DNA of 21,178 bases from Actinomycetota bacterium (GTDB taxonomy: Bacteria; Actinomycetota; UBA4738; CADDZG01; WHSQ01). Where the stretch lies: positions 1-21,178 of the forward strand of contig JAUJNU010000025.1 of assembly GCA_030448085.1 (NCBI GenBank). The letters run 5' to 3'. Both the position numbers and the translations under genes were made by a program. A model generated the notes under the pieces. The model was given only the letters and a program-made list of their open reading frames with translations, made no database searches and was not told where the DNA came from. This document shows, one piece after another, positions 1 to 8,777 of this stretch. Within the stretch, counting starts at the first letter, position 1. Each line of letters starts with the position of its first letter.

Positions 1-318
1 GAGCACGTGACCCCGGGCCGGTCCGAGCATGTCAGAGGACCCTCTCCCGAGGAGGCTCGAAAGACTCTCGTCCTCGCCATGCCTATCGATGAGGCCTCTG
101 CGAAGGTGCGAACGGGCCCGTCCAACGACGAGGAGGGGGACTACGATCTGCCTCTGTGGGCGGGAGTGGCGCCGGTCCGCATGCAGGTGATGGAGCCGGT
201 CTCGGATGACAGGCTCCAACCCGAGGTGACGGTGCCGCAGCACATCTTGGATCTGGTCACCCGTGACCGTCCACTGACCGAAGAGGAGGCGCTCGATGGC
301 ACGAAGAGAAGGCGGTGA
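1..318 (+). CDS. Pyridoxamine 5'-phosphate oxidase-like flavin protein, C-terminal part
   Basis: The reading frame is open from base 1, so the gene begins outside the window and only about 105 C-terminal residues are seen. The order TLVLAMPIDEASAKVRTGP, an acidic stretch (NDEEGDYDLP), then WAGVAPVRMQ and a PDPRL-like segment (SDDRLQP) matches the C-terminal half of actinobacterial PPOX-family FMN/F420-type proteins as I remember them. These are split-barrel flavin proteins, often of unknown substrate. The flavin-binding N-terminal half is missing, so the reaction cannot be stated. The last residues (GTKRRR) overlap the start of a small downstream ORF by 23 bases. An internal ATG at base 7 should not be taken as the start. 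Family is fairly sure; function is unknown. Confidence 0.7.
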   Translation, partial: EHVTPGRSEHVRGPSPEEARKTLVLAMPIDEASAKVRTGPSNDEEGDYDLPLWAGVAPVRMQVMEPVSDDRLQPEVTVPQHILDLVTRDRPLTEEEALDGTKRRR

Positions 319-442
319 CGCGGGACTGCGCAAGGAGGCTTCGAAGGACCAGGAAGAGGCACCGGAGCAGAAGCTCGACCACACCGACGCGGACGAAGAG
401 CTTCCCGACGACCAGGCGAGCTTCCAGACCGACAACAGCTAG
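296..442 (+). CDS. Small acidic hypothetical protein (48 aa)
   Basis: An ATG at 296 follows a good ribosome-binding site (AGGAGG at 284-289, spacing 6). It opens a 48-residue frame overlapping the end of the PPOX-like gene in another frame. The product starts MARREGGDAG and is rich in Asp, Glu and Gln with no hydrophobic core, so it is probably disordered. I do not recognise a family. The ribosome-binding site and the overlap suggest it is translated with the gene before it. It ends 3 bases before the convergent hydrolase stop codon. It could still be a chance frame. Confidence 0.45.
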   Translation: MARREGGDAGLRKEASKDQEEAPEQKLDHTDADEELPDDQASFQTDNS

Positions 443-445
443 GCC

Positions 446-1324
446 CTAGACCACCTCGGTGAAGAAGCTGCTGAGGTCTTCCGCCAGGTCCGCGGGGTTC
501 TCCATCGGCAAGAAGTGGGTCGCCCCCGGGTAGACGAGGGAGCGCGAGCCGGGGATCTGCTCCAGCATCTCCTCGATCATCCGGTGTGAGGTGAACTGGT
601 CGCGCTCGCCGACCACCAGCAGGGTGGCGGACTTGATCTCTTGCATCAGGGCTGGAGCCGGGTCTCCGACGACGGCCTCGTAGGTCGTGAGAAGCGTCTT
701 CAGGTCGCTTTTGGACAGGCCCTGAACGAGCTCGACGAGAGCAGAGATGTCGGCAGAGGCAGAGATCATCCCCGACTGCCGCACGAGACCGGCGAGCTCG
801 GGCCTTGCCACGAACCCACGCAGCGCCCCTTGAAGAGGCCCGGCGAACCTCTTCGCCAGCCCTGCGGCCGAAGGAAGGATCGACTGCAGCTCGACATAGC
901 GGAGCAGCCTCGTCAGGGGATAGCCATCACCGGCGGAGACGCGCGCCAGCGCGCTCACCCTGTCCGGGTGCGCGGCGGCGATCTGTAGGGCGATCCTGCC
1001 CCCGCTGCTCCACGACGCCATCACGAACCGGCGGTACCCGAAGTGGTCCATGACGGCGATCGCGTCGGCGGCCTGGACCTCGGCGCCGTAGTCGTCCGTC
1101 AGGGGTGGGGGTGACTCGAGCGTCCCGCGCAGGTCCCACATGACGATGGGGCCCTCCGATGCCAGAGGGATGAGTGTCGATCGCCACGAGGCAAGCCCGG
1201 CCCCGATCGCGTTCACGACGAGGAGGGGCATCCCGGGCCCCTCTCCCATGTGCCTTGCCGCGAGGGTGCTGCCGTCGGGGGCCGTGATGAAGGCGGGGGC
1301 GTGATCCAGGTCCGGCGAGGTCAT
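446..1324 (-). CDS. Alpha/beta hydrolase
   Basis: A 292-residue alpha/beta-hydrolase-fold protein with the full length of the family and no signal peptide. The probable triad is Ser106 in a nucleophile elbow reading SWSSG (first Gly of GxSxG replaced by Ser104), Asp242 in the segment VVGERD, and His270 in PGATHFLP. The oxyanion-side region near NAIGAGLASW fits the fold. It resembles the esterase / chloroperoxidase-like / dehalogenase-like group, but the substrate cannot be told. The ATG at 1324 overlaps the glpD stop codon (ATGA), so it is very likely translationally coupled to glpD and is the last gene of that operon. A longer in-frame reading upstream to 1987 is antisense noise over glpD. 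Fold is sure; role in glycerolipid turnover is only a guess from context. Confidence 0.85.
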   Translation of the reverse strand: MTSPDLDHAPAFITAPDGSTLAARHMGEGPGMPLLVVNAIGAGLASWRSTLIPLASEGPIVMWDLRGTLESPPPLTDDYGAEVQAADAIAVMDHFGYRRFVMASWSSGGRIALQIAAAHPDRVSALARVSAGDGYPLTRLLRYVELQSILPSAAGLAKRFAGPLQGALRGFVARPELAGLVRQSGMISASADISALVELVQGLSKSDLKTLLTTYEAVVGDPAPALMQEIKSATLLVVGERDQFTSHRMIEEMLEQIPGSRSLVYPGATHFLPMENPADLAEDLSSFFTEVV

Positions 1325-2992
1325 CCAGAGCGGAGCTGTTCGCCACCGCTCCGGGGGCCCAGCTCGTGCTGAAGAGGCATGGTTCGTTCCTGCTCCACCT
1401 CGGCCCTGTGGATCGATGTCTGTGCCGCGATCTCGGCCTCGTCCCATCCGAGCTCGGCCCCCATGATCTCCGGGGCAACGCTGTGGGGGCCGATCCCGGC
1501 CGCCGGGTCGGTGAGCGCCAGCCGGGTCCTTCGTGCCAGCAGATCCGGAAGATGAACGGCCATCTCGTGACGGGCGCAGTAGACGGCCTCGGCGGCGATG
1601 GGCTGCAGGCCGGGGACGAGGTTCTGTCCGAGGTCGTTCTTCTCGGCGAGGTCGAGAACGCTGAGGGCCCGGTCCCCGTAGCAGCGCACGAGGTTCGCCA
1701 CGACATCGTCGGACAGGCGGAGGCGCTGGCCCCGCCTGCGCACGGCGAACCTCAGGGCGCTCAGGTTTGCCGTCCCCAGCCGGATCCAGCGCGTCTTCGG
1801 CTTCACGTGGTTGCCGAGGTCCGAGGCGACGTGGTCGACCGCGTCCTTGGCCATCCTTCGGTAGGTCGTCAGCTTGCCCCCGGTGATGCCCCGGATCCCG
1901 GGAGCGATGTCGTACACCCTGTGGTTCCGCGAGAGGTCGGCCGTAGACCCGCCTTTCCCTGCGATCAGCGGCCGCAGCCCGGCCCACGCGCCGGATATGT
2001 CTTCGTCCTTTAGGTCCAGGTGGAAGACGGAATTCAAGGCGTCGATGCAGTAGCGACGGTCCTCCGGCTCCACCGAGGGCGTGTCGATGTCTCCTTCGTA
2101 GGGCGTGTCAGTGGTTCCCACGATCACCGAGTCGAGCCACGGGATCACGAACAACATCCGCTTCCGCTCGGCGTCGGGGATGAAAGCGGCCGCCTCGCCC
2201 ATCGGGAGCCGGGAGCGGTCGAACGTGAGGTGGACGCCTTTCGACGGACGCATCCGCGGCTCCCGGCCCGCAACGGCGAGGGACTCGACCCTGTCTCCCC
2301 AGACCCCGGCGGCGCTGATGACCCGGCGCGCGTGGACCTCGAAGCTGTCCCCGGTGTCCCCATCCTGCACCACGGCACGACAGAGGTCCTCGCCGCCCTC
2401 GAGGTCCGTGGCCACGACGTGGTTGCAGACGACGGCCCCGTATCTCACCGCCTGAACGAGAACCTCCATCAGGGGCGCACGTCGTCGTTCTTGCAGTCGT
2501 AGTAAGGAAGCCGCCCTTGATCTTCCCGGCGGGGATGACCGGTACCGCGGCTTCCGTCTCGTCGACGCCGAGGTACCGGTGGACGTGCAGGTTCTTGAAC
2601 GAGGCGAGGGCGTCGTAGGCCCACAGCCCGACCCCGAACTTGGCGCGGGCCCAGGAGTGCGACACGGGAAGGACGAACGGGATGGGCTCGACGAGCTGAG
2701 GAGCCAGCCTGCGCAGGAGGTCCCGCTCCTGAGCCGCCTCGCGCATCAGCCCGAACTCTCGCTGCTCGAGGTAGCGAAGGCCACCGTGAACGAGCTTGGA
2801 GGACTTGCTCGAGGTCCCCGAGGCGAAGTCGCTCTTCTCGACGAGGCCGACCTTCATCCCCCGCGCGGCGGCGTCGAGGGCGATCCCGGCCCCCGTGATC
2901 CCACCGCCCAGGATGAGGAGGTCGAGGGGATCGGTAGCGGTCGCCGAGCTCAGCCGCTCGAGTGCGGCCGCCCTTTGTCCGATCCCTTTCAC
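1321..2992 (-). CDS. glpD: FAD-dependent glycerol-3-phosphate dehydrogenase (two frameshifts)
   Basis: Oxidises sn-glycerol 3-phosphate to dihydroxyacetone phosphate and passes electrons to the membrane quinone pool (family knowledge). Visible features: the dinucleotide-binding loop GGGITG at about residues 29-34; the signature GTSSKSSKLVHGGLRYLE; the C-terminal family signature GGKLTTYRRMA; and a C-terminal domain ending near the stop at 1321. The frame changes twice. Near 2503 the expected FLYYDCK reads as FLTTTAR, which one extra base in the TT run would fix. Near 2472 one extra C restores the frame into MEVLVQAVRYG. With both repaired the protein is 557 residues, normal for GlpD. The start is a GTG at 2992 overlapping the upstream gene's TGA. 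Both changes look like missing bases, so sequence error is more likely than a dead gene. Confidence 0.88.
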
Positions 2993-3288
2993 GAGACCAG
3001 CCCGATGGCCCAGCGCACGACGGTGATGAAGCCGATGATCACGAACAGCGTGCCGAAGAGGATCAGCGGGCCGGCCCACCAGTCCATCTGGCGCCCGAGG
3101 GGGTCAACGTCGTCCTCGTGGGCCCGCCGCACCACGAGCTGAGGGCCTCCCACCTGGGCGAAGTGCAGGTGCTCCCTCTTGTCCTCGATCACGTCGGCTA
3201 TGCCTTGGAGGAGATCGATGATCTCCTCGTCGTCCACGGTGATCGTGGCCTCGGTGAGTGACGTTCCCTTTTTGTCTTCGATCCTCAT
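2989..3288 (-). CDS. Small single-pass membrane protein, unknown function
   Basis: A 99-residue protein with a soluble acidic N-terminal part, including a DDEEIIDLLQGIADVIEDK helix-like segment, and one hydrophobic span at about residues 72-94 (GPLILFGTLFVIIGFITV) close to the C-terminus. I recognise no family. It is first in the minus-strand operon and its stop codon overlaps the GTG of glpD, so it is probably co-expressed with that membrane-associated dehydrogenase. No Shine-Dalgarno sequence precedes the ATG at 3288. Instead a TACCAT element lies 7 bases upstream, suggesting leaderless translation. Confidence 0.7.
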   Translation of the reverse strand: MRIEDKKGTSLTEATITVDDEEIIDLLQGIADVIEDKREHLHFAQVGGPQLVVRRAHEDDVDPLGRQMDWWAGPLILFGTLFVIIGFITVVRWAIGLVS

Positions 3289-3326
3289 GAAAATGATGGT
3301 AACGGTGGGCGCGTTATCCTCGCTCG
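3289..3326. promoter_or_regulatory. Compact divergent promoters for probable leaderless transcripts
   Basis: Only 38 bases separate two divergent start codons, and neither has a Shine-Dalgarno sequence. On the plus strand TATCCT (3315-3320) lies 6 bases before the ATG at 3327. On the minus strand TACCAT (complement of 3296-3301) lies 7 bases before the ATG at 3288. Both match the TANNNT form of a -10 element placed so that transcription would begin at the start codon itself, as is common in actinobacteria. No clear -35 elements are seen. This is inference from spacing only. Confidence 0.4.
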
Positions 3327-4472
3327 ATGCCCCAGGACCTGAGGCTCCTCGACGAGGACCAGCGAGCTCTCCTGCAGATGGTGCGCGAGTTCGCCGATGA
3401 GGTGGCCGCCCCCGCGGCCCCCGACTACGAGTCCCGCAGCGAGGACCCTGTTCCCCTCTACAAGCAGCTGAGCGAGCTCGGCCTGACCGGGATCCCTTAC
3501 CCCGAGCAGTACGGCGGGGGGGGCCAACCGTACGAGACCTACCTGGTGATGGTCGAGGAGATCGCCCGGGCCTACCTGGGCCTCGCGATCGGTCTCTCCG
3601 TCCACACCCTGTGCGCCTTCGCCGTCAACGGGTTCGGCTCCGAGGAACTGAAGGGCGACGTTCTCACCCGGCTCTGCTCTGGAGAGTGGTTCGGGGCCTA
3701 CTCGCTGTCCGAGCCCAACGCCGGGTCCGATGCGGCCGCTCTTTCGGCGAAGGCTCAGAAGACGGGGGACATCTACAGCATCAGTGGCTCGAAGGTCTTC
3801 TGCACCCGGGGCGATGAGGCCGACGCAGTGCTGCTGATGGCTCGGACCGGGGACGCCGGGGCGCGCGGGATCAGCGCCTTCATCATCGAGAAGGGCACCT
3901 CCGGATTCGGAGGGTCGAAGAAGGAAGACAAGATGGGCTGGCGTTCTTCTCCGACATGGATGCTGCAGCTGGAGTCGGCCGAGGTCCCTGCGTCACGCCT
4001 CGTCGGCAGCGAGGGGGAGGGCTTCAAGATCGCTCTGGCGTCACTCGACTCCGGCCGCCTCGGCATCGCCGCCTGCTCGATCGGGCTGGCTCAGAGGGCG
4101 TTCGACGAGGCCCTCCGCTTCACGAGCGAGCGGGAGCAGTTCGGCCGCCCGGTGAACCAGAACCAGGGGCTCTCATTCATGCTCGCCGACATGGCCACCG
4201 GCATCGCGGCCGGACGGGCTCTCTACCGCCACGCCGCTCGCCTCAGGGACGCGGGGGAGAATTACTCCCTCGAGGCGGCCCAAGCGAAGGTCTTCTGCTC
4301 GGACGTCGCCATGAAGGTGACGACCGACGCGGTCCAGCTCCACGGTGGTTATGGCTACATCACCGAGTACCCCGTCGAGCGGCTCATGCGCGAGGCGAAA
4401 GGCCTGCAGATCGTCGAAGGAACCAACCAGGTCCAGCGCTACGTCATCGGCCGCAAGCTGATCGGGAGCTAG
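3327..4472 (+). CDS. Acyl-CoA dehydrogenase (short/medium-chain type)
   Basis: Catalyses FAD-dependent alpha,beta-desaturation of an acyl-CoA, passing electrons to ETF (family knowledge). The 381 residues cover all three domains: an alpha-helical N-terminal domain, the beta domain with AYSLSEPNAGSDA and the FCTRGDEAD region, and a C-terminal helical domain with EREQFGRPVNQNQ and QLHGGYGYITEYPVER. The motif IVEGTNQVQR places the likely catalytic base at Glu364, the position used in short- and medium-chain and butyryl-CoA dehydrogenases. The gene is intact, alone on its strand, and has no electron-transfer flavoprotein genes beside it. Chain length cannot be fixed; isovaleryl- or glutaryl-type enzymes are less likely because the Glu sits in the C-terminal motif. 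Confidence 0.92.
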   Translation: MPQDLRLLDEDQRALLQMVREFADEVAAPAAPDYESRSEDPVPLYKQLSELGLTGIPYPEQYGGGGQPYETYLVMVEEIARAYLGLAIGLSVHTLCAFAVNGFGSEELKGDVLTRLCSGEWFGAYSLSEPNAGSDAAALSAKAQKTGDIYSISGSKVFCTRGDEADAVLLMARTGDAGARGISAFIIEKGTSGFGGSKKEDKMGWRSSPTWMLQLESAEVPASRLVGSEGEGFKIALASLDSGRLGIAACSIGLAQRAFDEALRFTSEREQFGRPVNQNQGLSFMLADMATGIAAGRALYRHAARLRDAGENYSLEAAQAKVFCSDVAMKVTTDAVQLHGGYGYITEYPVERLMREAKGLQIVEGTNQVQRYVIGRKLIGS

Positions 4473-4583
4473 GCAGCCAGTCTTTCCGGCCACCCCAGAA
4501 ACATTGCCCATCCGGCCGCGTCCGGCTCAGAGCCCCGAGTCCCCGCCCCATCCGGTTAACTCGCAGCTTCCCCCCATTCCGGC

Positions 4584-5730
4584 TCAACGCCGCAGCTTCC
4601 CCGACAGCCGGTCCCGCTTCGTCTTCGCCTGATGGCAGCTCCAGCAGCGTGGCTTGAGGTTCGGGTGTGCGCGCGGCCCCCCACCCCACGAGGATGAACG
4701 TGGTCGAACTCTGTTCGGAAGCGGTGCCCGCAGTCGACACAGGCGATGCCGTCGAAGTCTGGAGCCTCGCCCAGCTCGAGCGCCACGGCAACCTCGACCG
4801 GGATATCGCGTGACCAGCGATTGAAGTGTCGGAGGTCCTTGCCGTCAAGAAGACCCCGTTGAGGCGCGCGTCGGCCGCGATCTCCTTGGCTACCTGCGGG
4901 GACACCGGACCGATCCGGGGATCTTGCACACCTCACCTTCCCGAACGTCGGCCCACCCTCGTTTCGCCACCTCGTAGCGGACGAGCACGACCAGCTCGGG
5001 CCGCTTCGCCCGACCCTTGCCGGCACCCGACAGCATCGCTGCGTGCCGCGTCTGCCAGGTGTCGTTCGAACGGTTCCGTGGCGCCACCCTCCTCGCCCGA
5101 GTCTCGACCCCGGCCCCCCTCTTCGGCGGCCCTCCGCCGTGCCCCCTTCGCTAGTCGCTCCGCTTCAGCCTCGGCCCGGGCGACTATCGGCACGCCGACG
5201 TGCGGCTCGAGGCGAGGTGGATGTGCACCATCCCGAGGGGGTCGGCGTGAGACCGCCCGAATCGAGCCCTTCGCTGGCGGGTCGCAAGGTCCCGATGCTG
5301 CTCGGCCTCTAGCTTCACCCTCTGGGCCTTGTCCTTCATCACGTGGAAGGGCTCGCTGCGCGCTAACCGCCACGAGCTCGGCGGCGGCGCCGGGGCGGCC
5401 TCTTCGGCAGCCGCGATGTGCGTAGCCTGATCGAGGGAGATATCACCGTGCTGCAGGGCCCCGGCCAGCTCGCCGGACTTGGCGAGCGTCTCCCCGGGTA
5501 GCCACCAGGGCCTTCGCCTTTCCCACCGAAGAGCCCGTGGCCTTAGCTATCTCACCGGGGTCGTTCAGCTTGCGTGTCAGCGAAGCGATCCCGAAGCTCG
5601 CGAGTCGTTCGAGCCGTGCGTATGTGGCGAGCAACGTTCGAGCTCCCTCAGTCGTCAGCAGCTCAGGCTCGAGGTTGGCGTTCGCCTTCTCGACCAGCTC
5701 CGTCGCTTGATCGAGCACTTGCGTTTCCAT
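4584..5730 (-). pseudogene. DUF222/HNH endonuclease-like gene, broken by at least six frameshifts
   Basis: Reading across frames reconstructs one protein of roughly 380 residues. The N-terminal part starts METQVLDQATELVEKA and has a helical DUF222-like region including GEIAKATGSSVGKAKALVAT, then SLDQATHIAAAEEAA. The middle contains GMVHIHL, an Ala/Glu/Arg-rich helix and RPELVVLVRYEVAKRGWA. The C-terminus is an HNH zinc-finger nuclease: CVDCGHRF, then the catalytic FDHVHPR, then NLKPRCWSCHQAKTKRDR. Frame changes fall near 5500, 5220, 5045, 4920, 4850 and 4682, and a scrambled stretch at 5360-5395 suggests two more. The last is a 6-G run where 7 G would restore the frame. Four are missing bases and two are extra bases. 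Conservation on both sides of each break argues for sequence error or very recent decay. Such proteins are often multicopy in actinobacteria and of unclear role. Confidence 0.72.
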
Positions 5731-5731
5731 G

Positions 5732-5749
5732 CCCTCATCATGACGAGGG
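5732..5749. repeat. 18-base near-perfect palindrome upstream of the HNH gene
   Basis: CCCTC-A-TCATGA-C-GAGGG is a palindrome with a single A/C mismatched pair. It lies one base upstream of the minus-strand start codon at 5730. Its position suits an operator or a hairpin over the ribosome-binding site. No Shine-Dalgarno sequence is seen between it and the ATG. No function can be shown from one copy. Confidence 0.3.
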
Positions 5750-5772
5750 GGTGTGACAGGTTCGTCCCTCTT

Positions 5773-6091
5773 TCAAAAAAGACGGTGGGTGATCCGACTC
5801 CTACCAACGCTTGTCGCACGGTCCGAGCCACCTTCGGAAAGATTCAGGGCAAGGGGTAGGTGGGCGGCATCGGGATACCTCGGTAGATCTAACGCGGAAC
5901 CCCATTCGAGCCGGGATAGAGCAGAGGCCGGATTTTCTTGTGAAGGCGGATGTCCATCGCCTCCGCGCAATTCTTGCGGGAGCGTCAAGGAGGATGAGAG
6001 GGGCCGGCCCACGGTCAGGGGGTCCGTGGACTCGCAACCGGTGACGGTTTCGCTTTGAAGGCACGTGTCGTCTCCCTGGCCCCCGAAAGCG
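5773..6091 (-). other. Shifted-frame tail of the RTX gene, then probable noncoding DNA
   Basis: Beyond the in-frame stop of the RTX gene, the next frame continues the protein as GVDSAFGGQGDDTC then SETVTGCESTDP, a typical end for this protein class. The frame is regained by adding one C to the run at 6098-6102. After about 6015 the translation loses all repeat character, although the frame stays open to 5773. I take the true C-terminus to be near 6010-6020 and the remaining 250-280 bases to be intergenic. I see no gene, tRNA or clear terminator in it. Confidence 0.45.
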
Positions 6092-7591
6092 CTATCGACC
6101 CCTCCCCCCGTCCAGGCGGTCGTCTGCCCGGCCCCCGTAGAGAACATCATCGCCATCAGAACCGGATACCTGATCCCTCACCGGCGCACGACCGCCGGGG
6201 CTCGATGTAGTCCACCTCGATCGAGCACTCCCCAGAAAGAAGATCGCTCCTCCCACTCCCTCGACGATGTCGTTCCCTCCCGTGCCCTGGATGAAGTTCG
6301 GACCGGCGTCACCTGTCAGCACGTCGTTGTCATTACCGCCCATCACATCCTCGACGTCCTGAGCTATATCCGTCCGGCCGCGGAACCGAATCAAGTCCGT
6401 CTGCAGGTCCGCGATCACAGGGTCAATGGAATAGGCGTAACTGATGAGGTCACGACCTTCGCCGCCGTAGAACCGGTCACCAGCGCCGAACCAACTCGGC
6501 GCTAGGTAATCGTCCCCCTCGCCCCCCCAAGTGATGTCTTCGCCACCCCCGAAGGAAGCTCCGCTGTAGAACTTGTTGTCTGCGGCGTTCCCGATGAATG
6601 TGTCTGCCCTCGAGGACCCGTACACTCCCTCGAAGTCGATGACCTGGTCTTGACCCGCTCCGGTCGAATAACCCTCCGCTAGGTCGACGAAAAGTGGTGA
6701 CAGGCTTCCGGAGAAGTCGACCATGTCGTACCCCGCTCCGCCATCCAGGAGATTGTCGTCGCCATTGGAGGAGATCTCATCGTGGCCGCGGCCACCCACC
6801 ATGACGTCTTCGCCCCCACCCTTGCCCCTGAGGTAGTCGCGTCCGCCGCGTGCGTATAGATGATCGCTTCCCGGTCCCCCGAACAGCGCGTTACTGAATC
6901 GCCCGGCCCAGATCACGTCGTCACCCGACATCCCATAAGCGTCCCGCCCCTCGTTCCCGAGGATCAATCGGTCGTCGTAGGGAGTACCTTCGATCGTCCT
7001 GATCGGTCCTCCTAGGAGGATGTCGTCGCTTCCCTTGCTCCGCACGAACCCCTTCTTGAGGTTCACGTGGGCGGGGTGCTTGTACGAGTTCAGGTCGAGG
7101 GCACCGCCGCCGTCCAGGACATCCTCTCCGGCACCCGGAATGAAGTTGCCGCCACCCTTCAGCAGATCGTCTCCTCTGCCCCCATCTAGGAACGCACCGC
7201 CCCGACCGGAAACGAGCCTGTCATCTCCGGGGCCGCCCTCCAGGAAGTGGATCCCGCGTAAAACGTCCTTTCCTCTTCCCCCTCTGAGGTACTGGGTGTC
7301 GTGATACGTACTGTGCATATCCTCTATTCGGTCATCGCCGGGACCGCCGAAGATCTGGTCGCTAGCCTCCCCACCGCAGACGCGGTCATCACCTGCACCG
7401 GCTCGGATGATGATGTGATTCGTTCCCGGATTCACGATGACATCGTCGCCCGAGGTTCCCTTCACATCCCTACTTGCTCCAACGACGATGGTGGCTGCCC
7501 GGCCTAGACAGGTCGGCGTTGACTCAGCCGTGGCTGCGGGCGCCCCCGCGACGACCAAAGTGGTAGCTAGGAGAAAGATCGGGAGCTTCAT
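6092..7591 (-). CDS. Secreted RTX / haemolysin-type calcium-binding repeat protein
   Basis: The ATG at 7591 gives an N-terminal signal peptide (MKLPIFLLATTLVVAGAPA, probable cleavage after ATA); an ATG 11 codons upstream would place extra polar residues before it, so I prefer 7591. The rest is built of glycine/aspartate nonapeptides of the GGxGxDxLx type (for example GGPGDDRIE, GGRGDDLLKG, GGEGDDYLA, GGNDNDVLTG), which fold as a calcium-loaded parallel beta-roll outside the cell. No protease, lipase or other catalytic domain is seen, and no type I secretion genes are nearby; the signal peptide points to Sec export. At about 6185-6250 the repeat pattern breaks into SARSRWTTSSPGG-like sequence, which may be an out-of-frame stretch between two indels. 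The frame stops early at 6092. Exact function unknown. Confidence 0.8.
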   Translation of the reverse strand: MKLPIFLLATTLVVAGAPAATAESTPTCLGRAATIVVGASRDVKGTSGDDVIVNPGTNHIIIRAGAGDDRVCGGEASDQIFGGPGDDRIEDMHSTYHDTQYLRGGRGKDVLRGIHFLEGGPGDDRLVSGRGGAFLDGGRGDDLLKGGGNFIPGAGEDVLDGGGALDLNSYKHPAHVNLKKGFVRSKGSDDILLGGPIRTIEGTPYDDRLILGNEGRDAYGMSGDDVIWAGRFSNALFGGPGSDHLYARGGRDYLRGKGGGEDVMVGGRGHDEISSNGDDNLLDGGAGYDMVDFSGSLSPLFVDLAEGYSTGAGQDQVIDFEGVYGSSRADTFIGNAADNKFYSGASFGGGEDITWGGEGDDYLAPSWFGAGDRFYGGEGRDLISYAYSIDPVIADLQTDLIRFRGRTDIAQDVEDVMGGNDNDVLTGDAGPNFIQGTGGNDIVEGVGGAIFFLGSARSRWTTSSPGGRAPVRDQVSGSDGDDVLYGGRADDRLDGGRGR

Positions 7592-7760
7592 CAAGCAGAG
7601 GTTCGACGCCGACGAACCCCCCACCTGTGGGGGACGAGCCGTTCGATGGCGAGGCCTACCTTCTCTGCGAGACCTGACGCTGATAGCAGGACGGGGCGAA
7701 CGCGAGGTCCCCCGGAGCTAGCGAGCTGCCGCCGTCCACTTCGGCTGATGCCCCTGATAG

Positions 7761-8685
7761 CTACCCGGGCGCGGGCATCGTCGCCTCGAGGAGCGGCGAG
7801 GGCTTCGACGGATCGTCGGCGTCCGTCACCATCAGTAGACGGATCTCGTCGTCCCGCTGCTCGGCCCACAGCCCCTCGAGCTTCACGTTCTGGTCGACCT
7901 CCTCCACCAGGATCACCTCGCCGTCCGTCGCCATAACCCCTATCGCCGATCCCACGGTCTCTCCGTCGTCGTAGTTCGACTTCGAGTCCTCGGCCGAGGC
8001 CGTGAACGCGATCCGGCCGTCGTCGAGGACCGAGGCGTCGGAGAAGCTGAGGTTCACGCCCTTCAGCTTCCCCAGGTCGTACGTCCTGATGTCGAGGACG
8101 GCGCTCGGTGGGATCGGGTCCCCTGAGTCGAGCGCCCGCTGCACCTCCTCCAGGTCGAGGTCGATCGAGGCGTTCCGCCCCGACCCGTTGTTGCCGCGCT
8201 GGAAGATCCGGAGCGTCGTCTCGAGAGCCGCCACCCCCTCGATGTTGAGGTCTGAGATCTCCTTCTTGAGGTTGGCGTAGAGGGGGCCGAGGTCGGTTTG
8301 GGTAGGTGCCCCGGCCGGGAGCTTGTCGGGCCCCAGCGATATCAGACATCCGTGGTTCCTCTTGTCGCTCGACCCGGAGCCGAGTGCGATCAGGGCGCCG
8401 TGCGGGTGGGGCCGAACCCGGGTAGCAGCTCGAGCGACTCGAGGTCGGGCTTGGCCTTCTTCCTCGCCTCCGGGTCCTTCGGCAGGTCGACCTCCAACAG
8501 CTCGATCAAGCGGCCCCGCCCTCCGCTTCGTGAGGGAATATCCCGAGCTGCCTCTCGTCATCCGCCACCACGTAGAGGATGTCGCCGACCCGGACGAGGC
8601 TGCTCGCGGCGGAGATGTGCCGAGAATGCTCGTCGCCGGCCTTCTCTCCGAGCTCCAGGTCCCTCAACTTTCTCAGCTTGATCAT
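7761..8685 (-). CDS. DUF6929-like, probable beta-propeller protein (two frameshifts)
   Basis: The ATG at 8685 has a strong Shine-Dalgarno sequence (AAGGAGA, about 5 bases away). The N-terminus has ISAASSLVRVGDILYVVADD and LGIFPHEAE, followed after a frame change near 8518 by RLIELLEVDLPKDPEARKK and LELLPGFGP, and after a second near 8410 by HPHGALIALGSGSS. Adding one G and one C at these points restores a 308-residue protein. The end holds short beta-strand-like units such as GRIAFTASAEDS and AIGVMATDGEVILVEE. The layout resembles proteins I recall under DUF6929, thought to be beta-propellers; that name is from memory and moderately uncertain. No signal peptide is visible. It is divergent from the carboxypeptidase gene. 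Confidence 0.6.
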
Positions 8686-8777
8686 GAAGGTCTCCTTCGC
8701 CCGGCTCCCATAGTTCCCCTGGGGGTGGAGGATAGTCTCGCTAATCCACCCTGAATCTTTTCGTTGGAGTGTTCATC

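Noticed and set aside
1325..1987. Upstream extension of the alpha/beta hydrolase frame
   Set aside because: It overlaps glpD in another frame and translates as Arg/Pro-rich noise. The ATGA overlap at 1324 marks the true start.
3327..4472. Acyl-CoA dehydrogenase as the butyryl-CoA dehydrogenase of the lysine pathway
   Set aside because: It could use crotonyl/butyryl-CoA in principle, but it lies 9 kb away behind unrelated genes and lacks electron-transfer flavoprotein partners. No link can be shown.
4473..4583. A terminator or small RNA between the acyl-CoA dehydrogenase and HNH genes
   Set aside because: I found no stable hairpin with a T run and no promoter-like element. The stretch is merely C-rich.
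6300..7560. The repeated Gly/Asp-coding units as a DNA repeat array or CRISPR
   Set aside because: The similarity is at protein level (RTX nonapeptides). The DNA units vary and there are no constant repeats with unique spacers.
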